64,000 bases of DNA. Source: Alectoria sarmentosa. Taxonomy: Eukaryota > Ascomycota > Lecanoromycetes > Lecanorales > Parmeliaceae. The notes under the pieces are model-generated. The model worked only from the letters and a program-made list of their open reading frames with translations, was not told where the DNA came from and did no database searches. The stretch is from the NCBI GenBank assembly GCA_009733775.1, contig WOGZ01000093.1:1-64000 (forward strand), in the 5' to 3' direction. Shown in pieces: positions 33,194 to 45,252 of this stretch. The first letter of the stretch is position 1. Every line of letters begins with the position of its first letter. Position numbers and translations under genes: made by a program.

Positions 33194-35746
33194 ATGTCAA
33201 CAAATCCGTCACCCTCTGTCGTTCGTTCACAACGAAACAACGTACGGCGGCCGGCCTCTAATCATGAGATCGAGCTTGAGGCCTACCAAGATGACGAAAT
33301 CAGAATGCTGCACCCAGACCTGACAAAGACTAGTCGACCTGAAAATCTTGACCTTGATAGCCATGGGAAGTTGAAGCTCGTGAAGCCAAAAGACCATCTC
33401 GGATATTTCTCTACCAGGCAAGGCCCCTTCACGCACCATTTCGAAGTATTTGGATAAGCTGACGTACTATTCTGGTGTTGCAGTGCGCTGATCTTGAACA
33501 AAATGGTTGGTACCGGAGTGTTTGTCGCGCCGCCAACAGTACTGGCAATTACTGGTAGTAAAGGCATCAGTCTTGTTTTGTGGCTTCTAGGCGGTGTTGT
33601 AAGCTGGGCAGGGTGAGTTATACCTTCTTCATGACCCAAAAGCCATTACCCCCAAGCCTCATTCTGACCAAAAACCGACCAATAGACTTGCAGTCTACTT
33701 AGAGTACGGTATCAGATTTCCGCTTAGTGGAGGAGAGCTCCATTATGTGAGTGAAACTCTTCTCATGTAGACGGCGGCTACACCATTCTCCATTCTGGAG
33801 ACCGACCTCAATTGATATGAGAATCTGGTGTCCAGACAGCCGTGAAGCACATGACAGAACATCTCAATCGTCTCAAACTCTGCTGATTGGTGACGTCAGA
33901 TCGATTTTGTTTGGACGAAACCAAAGCTCCTGATGACATACACGTATTCAATCTTCTATATCATCCTCAGTGGAAGCCAAGCGAACAGTCTGGTTTTTGG
34001 TCAATCTGTCCTCCTAGCCAGCACTGTCGAAGGCACCGTTCTGGATCCACGGCTGCAGAAATTGTTCAGTATATTGCTCATTGCAGCCGTCTGCCTACTC
34101 CAAGCTTTCTCTCGGATCAATTACGTGCGCTTCGCCAACGTCTTTGCCGTCTATAAGATAACCTTTCTCTCCATAATATCGATACTTGGGCTTTGCGCTC
34201 TTCGGAACGAACGCACGCCTGTTGCAGCTGATCTAGATGATCCTTACGGGGTGAAGAATCTGAGCGACGTCTTCGCTGGAGCGACATTCAAATTGTATCC
34301 AATCTCGATTGCCATGCTGGACATTTTCAGAATATATAGCGGCTATGAGAACGCTAATTTTGTAAGCCACGTCTTCCTATCTTGACTTTTTGAGACGTTG
34401 GGAGACAGCTCCGGAAATTGGAACAACCAGCACTCAAGTCTTCGGCCTATATTGTACAAGTGATAGGATTTATTGATCCTTGAGCATACGGTGTGAAAAG
34501 CTGACCTCGCTTGGAAGATCCTGGAGGAAGTTCGAAGGCCGCCTGGAGACGAAACAAGAGTATTCCGTCGAGGAGCCAAGTTCACCATGTTGATGGTCTG
34601 GTTCTTTTACATCATGGTGAACGTTTCGTTGGTGAGTCTTGAAAAGTAGCCCAATCATGGGCCGTCACTAATGAGATGTCAAGTTCGCGGCTTGCTCCAC
34701 AGAAGAGTTGATCACCTCATCGGACGTTCTATCCTTATTCTTCACAAAGGTAAGCAACTCTTGAATCATCTTACGTATGGAGTACTGACCAAGGCCCATC
34801 TACCAAGGTGTTCGGGCCATCTCCGAAGACACGCACGGCATCGGGAACACTACTTGCAATCTCTGCCGCCGGGAATATCATGTCAGCCACGTATTCCGCA
34901 GTGAGAGGTGAGTGTTATCGGTATGGTCCATATTCCAGAAGCTTGTAATGCTGAGCGGATTTCGATACAGTCAAACAGGAGATAGCTCGTCTTGGGATCC
35001 TTCCATTCCCTGCATTTTTTGCGAAGTCCACCAGATATGATACTCCGGGGCCAGCGTTGTTACTTCACTTCATTTTCTCCGCCATTTTCATCATCGCAAC
35101 ACCCCTCTCGAATGCCAACGGTTATCTCGTCTTCAGCACCATATTCTATTATGACAGAACCGTTGTCGCAAGTAAGTGGTTGATCCCCCTTTCTTGAACT
35201 TCAGACTCACACAATATAGTGGTGCTTGGAATCGCATTGCTGGCTGCACCTCATCTGAAGTCCTTCGAATACGACAGCCAGAAATGGTCGCCCAAGGGCA
35301 GCAGCCTAGGACTGTGGTACTTATATCCTCTCACGGGGATATACATAATCGCCAACCTATTCGTCTTCGTGGTGGATTGGTTCCCAGCAAGCCTACAGAA
35401 CACATTGCATACTAAAGAACGAGTCGTAGCTTCATGGGTTGGTCCGACAGTTGGGACTGTCTGCTTCGCGGCAGGTGCAGCGTACTGGCTCTGGGATCGA
35501 CACGTTCTTCGATTCCTTGGATACGAATCGGAGCCTCTTCAGGAGCGCACGGAAGGTTTGACTGTGCACATTACCTTTGAAGTGAGTCTGAGACTGTCCA
35601 CGAAAGTTCTAGTCTGACTATCAACAAAGCGTCGATTGAGTGGCTTCGCGGACTATGTCGTCAAGGGTGCCATGCTCTATCTAGATAGATTGAGGGAATT
35701 TCGCGGTCTTGTGACTCGTCGAGAAAGCGATCAGGATGAAATGTAA
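33194..35746 (+). CDS. APC-superfamily amino acid permease (Mup1/LAT-like), permease A
   Basis: Ten exons (33194-33417, 33484-33612, 33686-33746, 33900-34361, 34518-34631, 34684-34749, 34808-34907, 34971-35171, 35220-35581, 35630-35746) give 611 residues. A hydrophilic N-terminus of about 75 residues is followed by about 12 membrane segments. The first helix carries NKMVGTGVFVAPP, the unwound glycine-rich substrate-binding motif of the APC/LAT family. Fungal relatives include the methionine permease Mup1 and other LAT-type carriers; the substrate here is not known. The first intron has a GC donor (GCAAGG) because no GT donor keeps frame and the family sequence. It is divergent from the unknown gene and convergent with the lysine 2,3-aminomutase-like gene, only 203 bases away. 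Confidence 0.9.
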
Positions 35747-35949
35747 TGGACAGTGTGTAGGAATCAGTATATTCTAAATCTGCATAGAACGATGTCAGTT
35801 GAGAGTCAAACTTTCCATGAAGTTGCTTGTTGGATTAAGTGGAATAAGGAATCAAGCCCCCAAAATTTGATATTTGTCCTACTAACCCCGGTTCCGACGT
35901 CCTGAACACCAGCTGCGAATTCGCTGACGATAAAGACACTGCGGCATAT

Positions 35950-37758
35950 TCAACTAAAGAATTGCCCAGAGGAGCCTTGCCTATTGCTAGTCTTTGCACT
36001 GATATCACGATATTCTTGCTCAAAGAAAAACTCCCTCTCTCCAAATGCAGGCTTCAGCTCATCAAACCATGTAGCCCTCGGATCGAACTTTGCGAAGAAA
36101 AGTCGCTCTGTCCAGGCCGGATTTCGCGCTTGGAAAAACTTCAGTGCGAAGAGACGTTCGCCAGCGATTTCTTCAATGCCAACTATGCCAACTTTGCCGG
36201 GAGAAGCTGACATGGATGGTCCCCGAGCAGTCCGCGCGGTACCAGCAACGCGAGCCACCGCGGAACTGAAAATTGAGTAGGCCAGTGCGAGAGGAACCGA
36301 GAAGTAATCCTTGGCTCCGGTATCACGCTCCACGAACCTGCATTAAATACGGGCTACGGGTCAGCAATGTTTGCCGAGCAAAAGTATTCAGTCCATGCCA
36401 GCAATACGGAAAGGTCTCATCAAAGAGTCCTGTAACCCCTGGAGAACAGATGACTACCCACATGTAATAAGGTACAGCACCCAATCTGGTCTGCAGATCC
36501 CACATTCTCGCCCAAGTCGAGGGATCGTCATTGATCCGTCGTATAAGGGGACCTTGGCACCTGATTTGTGCCCCCGTCATCAAGATCAGCCTCATCGCTT
36601 TCTGTGCAGCCGGGTGCTCAAGTTCTCGAGGGTGGCTGAAATGCGCCTGTAGAGTAATATGTTTCCCGGAATCAACAACTTCGGAGAAAAGCTGCAGAAG
36701 GGACTTGGAGTCGGGGTCGGAAGTAAAGCGGTATGGCCAGTATGCTAAGGATTTCGTCCCCAGTCTGATGGTATTCAAGTGATTAGTATCACGATCGCTC
36801 AGCAGGGGCGATATATAGCTTCGCAAGGTTCGAGACGACATCACCAAGGGATCACCCCCAGTAAAGAGAAGATCCTTCACGCATGGATGCTGACTGATAT
36901 AGCGTTTAAGGTGCTTGACCTCTTTGGACTGGAACTGTTGGTCCGATCCGACGGAGGTAAATTGAGCCCAGCGGAAGCAATATGTACAGAAAGAATGACA
37001 GAATTGACCCTACAGTCAGTGAGCAAGGTCTGCCCACACTGAGTAGTTTGGCTCTGACCTCTGTGGGGAAGAAGAGTATTGTTTCACGGTACTTGTGCTG
37101 TGTACCAAGCACCTCTTGATCATACATAAGAGGCACATTCTCCTCCTTCTGGCCTGCAGGATGCGGGTTGAGAGTAGCGCGAATCGTCTCGGCCTTTTCG
37201 CGCAAAGAGACTTTGGACAGTCCAACTTGGGAGACGGCAGAGACCATTGAACCGAGATCATGCGGCGAAAGCATCGCTGGTTGAGGAAAAACAAGCTGAA
37301 ATATTGGATCGGCGGGCACATTGGACCTGTTGTATTGGAAAAGACTTTAGCAGGGTATCAGCAAAGACTCATGGTCACCGAACTCGTCGACCAAATTAAT
37401 GGGGTGAACAATACTATTTTCCTTCCAGATGTCGAGACTGTCATGACCATCATAAAGAGTAGGGAGACTTAGAGACCAACCAATCGATGAGATCTTCCAC
37501 AACATAGTTGTTGGCCCTCATGGGAAAGACTTGAGCCGCAGCCAGGTAGGACACGGGATCCAAACTGGGAGCATAACGCTCAAATAGACTGGCGATATGG
37601 CTCTTGGTGTACAAGCGAAATGCTCGAGCATGCTCTTCACTCCTCTCGTGGGGTACAAGAAGCGGCGCCGCTGTTGCATAAGAGCGGCCGGTGTACTTCA
37701 TGAGTCCTGAAAGGCCTTTGGCAAGTAATCTATAACTGCGAGCCTTGCATAGAGCCAT
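35950..37758 (-). CDS. Lysine 2,3-aminomutase-like radical SAM/PLP enzyme
   Basis: Four exons (37481-37758, 37059-37326, 36462-37009, 35950-36337) give 493 residues. The radical SAM cluster motif CHSFCTYC (Cys 186, 190, 193) is intact and followed by FRWAQF. LLFTGGDPLVMSS is the SAM-binding GGD motif. AHFSHPRELEHPA and CQGPLIRRINDD match the aminomutase barrel. Near the C-terminus GPSMSASPGK places a lysine (about 413) where KamA has its PLP lysine. The family uses a 4Fe-4S cluster, SAM and PLP to turn L-lysine into beta-lysine. The first 30 residues (MALCKARSYRLLAKGLSG...GRSYATAA) are basic and lack acids, typical of a mitochondrial presequence. The first intron (37327-37480) was placed to restore LIDWSNVPADPIFQL. 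The enzyme sits between two amino acid permeases. It may have been acquired from bacteria, but that is inference. The exact substrate is not proven. Confidence 0.9.
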
Positions 37759-38367
37759 GGAGGTAAGAATAAGATTTATCAGAATGTCCTTGATACGGTA
37801 ATCTATTGACAAAAATCTTTGTTTTTTTCTACATTAGCTAGGGCTGCATCGTAGGTGATATCAGTCGGGCTCACTCTCGTATTTTTGAGCCTCAGTCTTC
37901 GAGGGGATGTGCCAGCGAAGATCTGCACCTGAGGGACCAATCATCGTCTTGAGCAACGTGGGGGTGCATCCGTGGGCACAACAGCTATCAAATCATCCAA
38001 TGCGATTCCGGCCTCATCGTTCAGGGTCCACACACCTTTTTCGCGATATTTCTGGTCAATGATCCCAGGACTGCTAACGGCAGCCCTGCAGGTTTTGCTC
38101 AACTGCAAGTGGGCGATACAAGCATTTGACAAGGTGAAAGATTTCGCCAAGCCCCAATGGCGCTTTTTGTTGCCTGGAAAAGGCTCAACACGCATGATCA
38201 CCTATTGGCCTGCCATATTCCATGTCCTACATCGGCATTTCATATGTTCTGTACGTTAGCCTCTCCATGCAAGCCCCGTCCCGTTGACGACAGATTTCAT
38301 AGAGCTATGGACCAAAGTGCCCACCGGTTGAGCCGCAGCTCTGGTGTAAGCTAATGAGTCATCTACC
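37759..38367. other. Intergenic region between the mutase and permease B
   Basis: 600 bases between the mutase start codon and the stop of permease B, both on the minus strand. A minus-strand open frame at 37941-38195 is interrupted upstream and not recognised. The mutase promoter should lie here. Confidence 0.5.
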
Positions 38368-40315
38368 TCAGACCAATTCGCGCGCAGAGACTCTTTTAAA
38401 CACTGCCCATCCAATCACGGTCAAAACGAATATCGTGAGTCCCTGCATTGGATCTGTAATAATGCCCCGTATAATTAGGAAAGCACTGAAGACGCAAAAC
38501 ATAAGGGGGTTGAAGATCCATGTTTTGTACGAGTCATCACGAGTCTTTCGGCGACGACGGAGCATGAAGATTCCTATGACAGCGAGTAGAAAGAACGAGT
38601 ATTCTGAGATGCCTGCATAGCATCAACGGTCATGGTCAAGCTTTGGGAAGCTGATGTGAGTATCATACCTACAAATGTTACAAGACTGTCAAAAGTCCCG
38701 ACGACTATGTAGAGTGATGCAATAGATGCGTTCACTATCATTGCATATCTATGTGGTCAGCCCAGTTTGAATCAAATTCGGTGTTTTTGAACGGACTTAC
38801 ATGGGTACTTCCTTGTCCCAGCGCAGAGTCTCCGTTCTCTTGGCAAACCACAAGATACCAGCAGAGAGAAGAGACGGAATGTTTTGAAGGGCCTTCCTTG
38901 TAAAGAATGGCTCTTCCTCTCTCCCGGAGCAATGATCGTTGCCGAATATTTTAGGGAAGTATTTATTCTTACTTGCGGCGACGATTAGTCTCCCAGATGC
39001 AAAGACGTTCGCATTCAACGCTCCCAAACATGAGGCTGAAACGATTAGAGAATAGACCGTGCCGCCGGGAGGTCCGAAGACTTGCAAACCAAACTCCTGG
39101 CTGGTAGGTCAATATCGACTCTGGCTTCTCAAGGGTATGCAAAATTCTCGTGGGCACCGACCACGGCAACAACGCTTCTTGCTCTCATCGTCTCAAACGG
39201 GATCACCATGAAAAGTGCGATATTCACAAGAACAAAGCTGCTAATGGCCACAGACATGGCAGTGTTGATTACTCGCGGTAAATCACGAGATGGGCTCGCC
39301 ATTTCACCCGCAACGAAGCCTATCTAGAGCTCGCAGGTGTAGCAATCAGCACAACAGCTACAATGAATTAGAAGAAGACCAGACAGTACTCACCGATTCC
39401 CATCCCCCGTAGCAGAAAAGCGCGCCATAGATAGCTGTAATGTACTCGCCTGCCTTGGCCCAGTCGAGCATGGTCTGGCGACGTGGATCTGGATCACTCG
39501 CAAACCAGTCAGGCCCTGGCTCGTGGGAATGACGGCCTGTCATACCCACGACAATGCCAGTGGCAGCAATTGAGATGACGGCGAGTAGCTTCAAGATCAG
39601 AAAGGCATTGGCAGCCCGTGCTCCGGCAATGGTCCCCAGACAGTTGATGAAAGTGATGAACATGAGTCCTAGTATTGCAAGAGTCTTCACTTCCCACGCA
39701 GGAAGTACGCTGACGGGCACGGCAGCAATGCTCAAGTTCTCGGCAAAAATCATCGCAATCATGGCCATGGCACATGGCTTTGATATGGCTATCCAGATCC
39801 ATGTAAAGAGAAAACCGAGGTAGCCACCGTAACAAACCTTGAGATATTCCTGGATACCTCCGTTCCTAGGTATCGCTAGTCCGAGCTCGATGAACGAGGC
39901 AGCGCCTGTCCAGACAAGGATGCCTCCCACAAGCCACACTAAGACGGCTGCGCCTGGAGATGGCACATGATTGCTCACTTGAGAGGGAGCTGAGAAGATT
40001 CCGGAGCCGATCTGGAGGCCAAGAACGAGAGCGAGGCCGTTGACGAAGGTCAAGGAACCAGGGCCTCGGGCCCGAGGGTTCCTATTGGACAAAGTATCAT
40101 CGACGACGAATGGAGAGAAAGAGTCGGATACTGCAGGCGCATCCAGATTCCCGTGGAGTCCATCGACCTGTAGCACCAGTGACCGACGTGAGTCGAGTGA
40201 GGAAGAACCTTTGATGTGGTCGGCAGCAGTTTCGTCACTCAAGCTTACGTAATGTCAGTGCTGCAAAGATGTAGGAACCAATGGCTGCTTACAGCGGTAA
40301 TTGTGGAGATATCAT
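38368..40315 (-). CDS. APC-superfamily amino acid permease (LAT-like), permease B
   Basis: Exons at 39394-40237, 39162-39323, 38801-39096, 38669-38748 and 38368-38612 join in frame. A tentative first exon at 40293-40315 supplies the ATG (MISPQLP) through a GTAAGC donor, giving 549 residues. No in-frame ATG exists at the start of the large exon. The transporter core begins FVNGLALVLGLQIGSGIFSAP, the family's glycine-rich first helix. SFIELGLAIPRNGGIQEYL and GFVAGEMASPSRDLPRV are typical of LAT-type carriers. About 12 membrane segments follow, then a basic loop (MLRRRRK) and two last helices. It is only distantly similar to permease A, so this is not a simple recent tandem duplication. Its place beside the mutase suggests a role in lysine or beta-lysine movement (inference). 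Confidence 0.88.
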
Positions 40316-41228
40316 GCCCCAAGATGCGACAAGAGAAGAGTAGAGTAGTAGAGTAGTAGAGTCTCACAAAGCGATGTACCAACCTACCGTCTGGGGGCTT
40401 CTCTTTGTCTATGATGTGTAGAAAGAGGAAGAGGAAGAGGAAGTGGAAGAGGGAGAGAGACAGGACCAGCATGGATGGTCAGCCGTCGGCCCGATTTGAG
40501 GCCTACTCAGCTTCACCCCCGGATGCAATCTTTCCTTCCACGACGGTTTGACTTGAAAAGTCGAGTCAAAAAAGTAATGAGGCGTAGGATATGATATCTA
40601 TATTCTCAACAAGTCTCCAAATCAAGATCAACTGTTATAACAATCGACTTGTCGTACAATTCTGGTGGAGATGGAGACCTTTTCGGGGCCGGATTTATTG
40701 GGCATTGCACCTGCCAGGAGATTTTCATCCGGGGCTCGCAGGGCTCCGTGTCGATGATTGGAATGATTTGAATAATTTTCAACAGTCCAAGGAGCGCTCA
40801 TATTCTTGGTAAGAGGCTTCTGTAACTAGTCGAGCAGAGTAATTCTCAGACGAGAAGCTTTGTGATCGAGGCTCTCCTTGTCAAGTTATAAAAGTTGGTA
40901 CAGCAGTAGAGTCTCGTACAAGGGTGTTTTCACATCGGCACGATCGGGTCACCCCTCCTCAGCTTCCGAGCCGTGGCTTGGCAGACTCTCTTTACTAATA
41001 ATTACTAAGCGGCCAAGACTCATTGGGCTGGGAGCTAATAGACCCCTAGCTCAATAGGTTTAGCGCTTATCCATCGGTATCTCCGAGGGTCGGTCTGAAT
41101 GATACAACATGTTTGATATATAAGGTATCTAGAGCGCCCCTTCTGGCTTCTGACCACATCCTTGAGCATCTTGTCTCATTATACCATTGGTCTTCATCTG
41201 CGAGTTTTCAGCCCGTCACCAACGCGAT
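40316..41228. other. Intergenic region
   Basis: About 900 bases upstream of permease B and of the SRPBCC relic. A GAG/GAA-rich purine tract lies at 40425-40460. No gene is recognised. Confidence 0.5.
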
Positions 41229-41883
41229 ATGGCGCCATCCATCTCAACAGAAATCGACATTGCAGCCCCTCCCGGGCAGTCATTACGGATTACGACCGCT
41301 ACTCAGACTGGAATCCATTCGTGGTCAAGATGTCTGGCGATAAGGAAGGTCGGTCATGTTGAATCCTGGACCAGAGTATCGAGATACTGAGAATTACGAA
41401 CAGTGGGCGGTAGACTTACCGTCACCATAAACCCTCCAAACAGTGACTCTGGTGAGATTCCGTCTGTTCCAGTTACAACCTGGACGTATTGTTTCTCTCA
41501 ATCGAGACAAGATCGATATCAGTCCTGACTGAAGTTTAAAAGACATGACTTTCAGCCCCGCTCTTCAGACCTTTTTATCAAACGAGCATCTTCATTGGAA
41601 AGGGCGCCTCCTGGGTGTGCCTTGGCTTTTCACCGGCCACCATCACTTCATCCGCCACTCTACCGAGACTGGCACCAGATTCGAGCAATCGGAATATTTC
41701 TCAGGTATTCTGGCGTTGGTGCTGCATTGGATTGGTTCCAACATGTATGAAACCACGCAGAGGGGCTTTGAGCTGATGAACAATGCGCTCAAGGAAAGGG
41801 TAGAGGGGAGGCCTTTGCCCAATCCGGCATTGAAGCAGCGGGTGAAGTCGAGCGTGAAAGCGGACGACTTGTCAGATGCTTGA
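41229..41883 (+). pseudogene. Frameshifted SRPBCC (polyketide cyclase/START-like) gene
   Basis: Three exons can be traced: 41229-41348, 41404-41451 and 41543-41883. The start MAPSISTEIDIAAPP is the usual first strand of SRPBCC proteins. The sequence continues in another frame as RAVITDYDRYSDWNPFVVKMSGDK, so a break lies at about 41272-41280. The normal family spacing suggests about ten bases are missing there. The later exons are intact (GGRLTVTINPPNSDS; then TFSPALQ...LHWKGRLLGVPWLFTGHHHFIRH) and end at a TGA. The fold binds small hydrophobic ligands; no specific role can be given. It could be a recent pseudogene or an assembly error, since everything outside the break, including intron signals, looks functional. 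Confidence 0.65.
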
Positions 41884-44036
41884 ACTGGCGCGACCATCGT
41901 GATGAAAGAATTTTGGATGTACTACAGTCGATTGCAAGATCATTGGCGCCATAAGGCGACAAGTCTCTGCCCCGTCGGCCCCAAGCTAAGTCGATCGTTT
42001 GACCAAGGAGGACCCTCAGCTGAGTGAGATTGGTCTAATTCAAATATATATCGCTCTTCAATGGAATTTTTGCACCGACCCGTTCTCCGCCACTGAAATT
42101 ATGAGGACTCTAGAATTATATTCTGGGAGCGCAAAGGTCTCTCTTCTAGGTCTGACTGGGGCACTGGACCCTAGATTGGGCTTGCATCAGATAAAATTCC
42201 GAGCCTGGTCCAAGGCGTCCATGACTTTGTGTGCCGACCACCTACCTCAAGTCCTATCGGAAGCAGTGGCGAAGATTTTATTTCCGCGGACAAAACATTT
42301 CCCATGGAAGGAACAGACCATTGGTGTCGTCTACGAACACTATGTTACCATGAACAAGTATGCATTCCACGGAGAAACGTTTGATCCATAGATGACGATG
42401 ATTTCTCTCATCCACGGTCGTCATAGTCTGAACAAAATTGTTTCTCCGAGTAGGAATGCGAGCAGTGATGTTTTTTCAAGGCAGGGAAAGTATCCTTCAA
42501 AACCTCATGACTCTCTGCTCTTCCCTCACGCACCACGTTCCCCAACGAGTCGGTAATAATATGCTTCATCCGCGCAACACTGCGCATGTGCCAGATCGAG
42601 TTGATTGCTCCGTAAGTATGAGCAACCAGGGGGTATTTTTGGGGTCCGCCAATTCTGAAATGCATGTTCAAGCCGTGATACATTGATATCGTCGTTCATA
42701 GTGTCTTTACGCCAACTTTGGTTTACCGCCATTCCTTTACGGAGATTCCTCGTGGGGAGTGCTTTCAGCAAAGAATATTCATTGCACCGAGGCGAACGCT
42801 GTGAGCATAGCACTCCCCTTTCCTTGTCCCGATGATCAGTCTGAGATAATCTGGGCTGAACAGCATAATGAATGCATAAAACATGGCAACAACTACATCT
42901 TCATACTGCCGAGAGGTTATAATAATTGGCCTTTCGAGAAAACCAGAATATGCAAAATGGAGAGCATGGGTGGTCAACTGTCAGGGAAAGGTGACGATTT
43001 GAGGCGCCCATTGTTGTGTTCCCCGTCGAATTTAGGTAATTTTCCGGAACAACCCGTCAATTTTTGATCAAACAGCTTCTGGAAGAGCATTCCACGACGA
43101 ATATCGTGCCCATTGCGGTTAATCAGGATTATTAGGATTGTTACCGCTTCAATTGCAACTTCTTCCGGCATCTTGTCTGTGTGCCTTTTGGGAGTCACGA
43201 CGATGAAGATTTCCTATCTGAACTTTGTTGTAATCTGTGCTCTTACCACGGGTCTGGAAAGACACCGGCTTAGAAACTAGTGATACAACACACGAGATGA
43301 ATTTTGCATCCAGTCAAGGGGAGACGAGTCCTGAAACTTTCCACGAGGCTCGATGAATCGTGACCATGCCGGTTCTTCCACTGTGTGCGCCCTTACCCCC
43401 ACTACCACATCCTTTTCTTTCCCAAAGGATTCTCTCCAGCTTGATCGTTTGAGACATTGTAGCCTAGTGGCACCACGGTGCTAGTTGCAAACTTTTCTCT
43501 GCTTGTGGACATGGCGTGGATGAACTCCTTCCAAATGAGCCGGGGTTGGATAATAACTGCTTTAAGCCTCTCGAGCTTTGCGCTGTAGACTTTCTTGCCG
43601 CCGCCAATACCGGCTATTTCAGCTTAATCTCACGTCAGTCAACATCATCTTTAAGTTAATTTCCCCTTCTAACGCCTTGGATGCTAAAATACTTTCGGAA
43701 GCTCGAATCCATGTTTATAAATGCCGTTCACAGTTGGCCTCCAGAGCCTTGCTTCGTACTTCTTGCAGTCAAAGTTAATCAGGCTGCGTTACGGGTAGAG
43801 TCCAGTAACTTTCGCAAGCAATTGGGATCTTTTGAGGGCGCTGATTCTGTATGGTAGCAAGCAACAAGGTCAACATATACTTGATGCAGGCAATAAACTT
43901 GGTACTCCAGGAGACTTACACCCCCAGACCGGCCTTGCAGGAATAACACAAGTTGTCCCGGATCATTCATATCGACCCATTTCAGCAAATCATGCGTTCA
44001 ACAAGCAGAGTCGGGTAGAAATCCCTCGACTTCACT
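41884..44036. other. Gene-poor region
   Basis: 2.1 kb without a recognisable gene. Short open frames occur (for example 97 residues from an ATG at 42101 on the plus strand, and several on the minus strand at 42408-43198), but none shows a domain or consistent splicing. It is probably decayed sequence. Confidence 0.5.
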
Positions 44037-45075
44037 CAAGGATGATTACCGTTCCACTCGGAGCTCAGTATATCTGAATGCAATGGTTCCGGGTCTTACG
44101 CCTTCTTTAGTCCTGGAGCTCCGATCTCCCTAGGCATCGGTTTGGTTGGGAATGCTGCAATAATTACATGGCAATTCCGTTTGATCACTATTCCAGCGTG
44201 GTCATCAAGCCCGATCGACGTTGCATGGGCTTCTCTTTCGATGGGTCAGAAACGCAGAGAAGAGCACCGCTGCATGGCTAGCGTCCACGACTCAATTGAT
44301 ATTGTCAGCCTCTTGAAGCCGGAACCTCGTCAAAGATCTGCCTGGTCAGCACATCGAAAGGTTCGCTCGGTCTTTATATACCTTTATGCCCCTGGTCATC
44401 CTGGTGTTAGCCTGGTATGGTGTCGTTTACGGAGTTGTAGATGCGGTGTTTGCTAACTGTAGTTCCTCATCTTCCTCTACTATTGGTTGTGATGTATTTG
44501 TCGGATCATCCTGGTCACCGTTGCCGGACACGGAGGATGCCACCAGTCTTGCCATGATCAACTTCTTCGACCAGAGCCCCTTCGTGAGTGGTGTCTCCGA
44601 CAATACTAGCTTTGTCATCTCGTTCATTGTCATCCTTGCCTTCCAATCACTACTGACGATGGGGCTCCACTGCGCCCAGCTTCTCGTCAACTTGAGTCGC
44701 GACGAAGACACAAGGCGAGAAGCAAGTACAGCAAAGGGCTACGCCCCTAAAAGTGCGTCATCTACGATGCTATCAAGCTGGAAATCTGCTCTACTTCTCC
44801 TCCTCAAAGCAATCGTGCAATGGATATTTAGCTTGGGAATGGCATTCTATGCCAACAAAGGAACCTTTATGCGCCCGCCGCAGCTCTCATATCTTTCGCC
44901 ATCATCGCATTAGCTATGTTGGTCACATGTGTATGCTTCATACGGTCCAAAGGTCCACAAGCTGCCACTTTTGGATGTGTACAAACGCTACCAAGCATAT
45001 GTGTTGGGGACGTAGAGGGAGAGGGGCTGATGGAATTTGCTATGCGGACACGGCGGATATACAGGTCGAGCAGAT
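44037..45075 (+). pseudogene. Relic of a fungal polytopic membrane protein
   Basis: Three segments in different frames read as consecutive parts of one protein. About 44080-44380 gives APISLGIGLVGNAAIITWQF and WSSSPIDVAWA...HRKVRSVFIYL. 44386-44870 gives LVILVLAWYGVVYGVVDAVF and SPFVSGVSDNTSFVISFIVILAFQSLLTMGLHCAQLLVNLSRDED. 44870-45075 gives FAIIALAMLVTCVCFIRSKGPQAATFG, ending at TAA. The frame changes near 44385 and 44870 are not explained by introns. I believe the pattern matches a large uncharacterised family of fungal multi-pass membrane proteins, from memory of its C-terminal signature, so the family name is uncertain. The N-terminal part is missing. Confidence 0.6.
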
Positions 45076-45252
45076 TATAATAATTGAGGAATATGCTGGT
45101 ATGTAAGTTGTGGCTATCAAGCAAAAAAAATTCGTGGTCCTTATATAAAACGAAAAGGAGTGATATTCGGCGACTCGCTCTCATCTCATAACTGAAAACG
45201 GAACCCACAAATCCCCAGTCAAGAGTTAACTTTTACACATCTTTGCAGCTGC

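Noticed and set aside
37941..38201. Minus-strand open frame between the mutase and permease B
   Set aside because: An in-frame stop lies directly upstream, no splice pattern extends it, and no family is recognised. It may be a decayed gene but cannot be supported.
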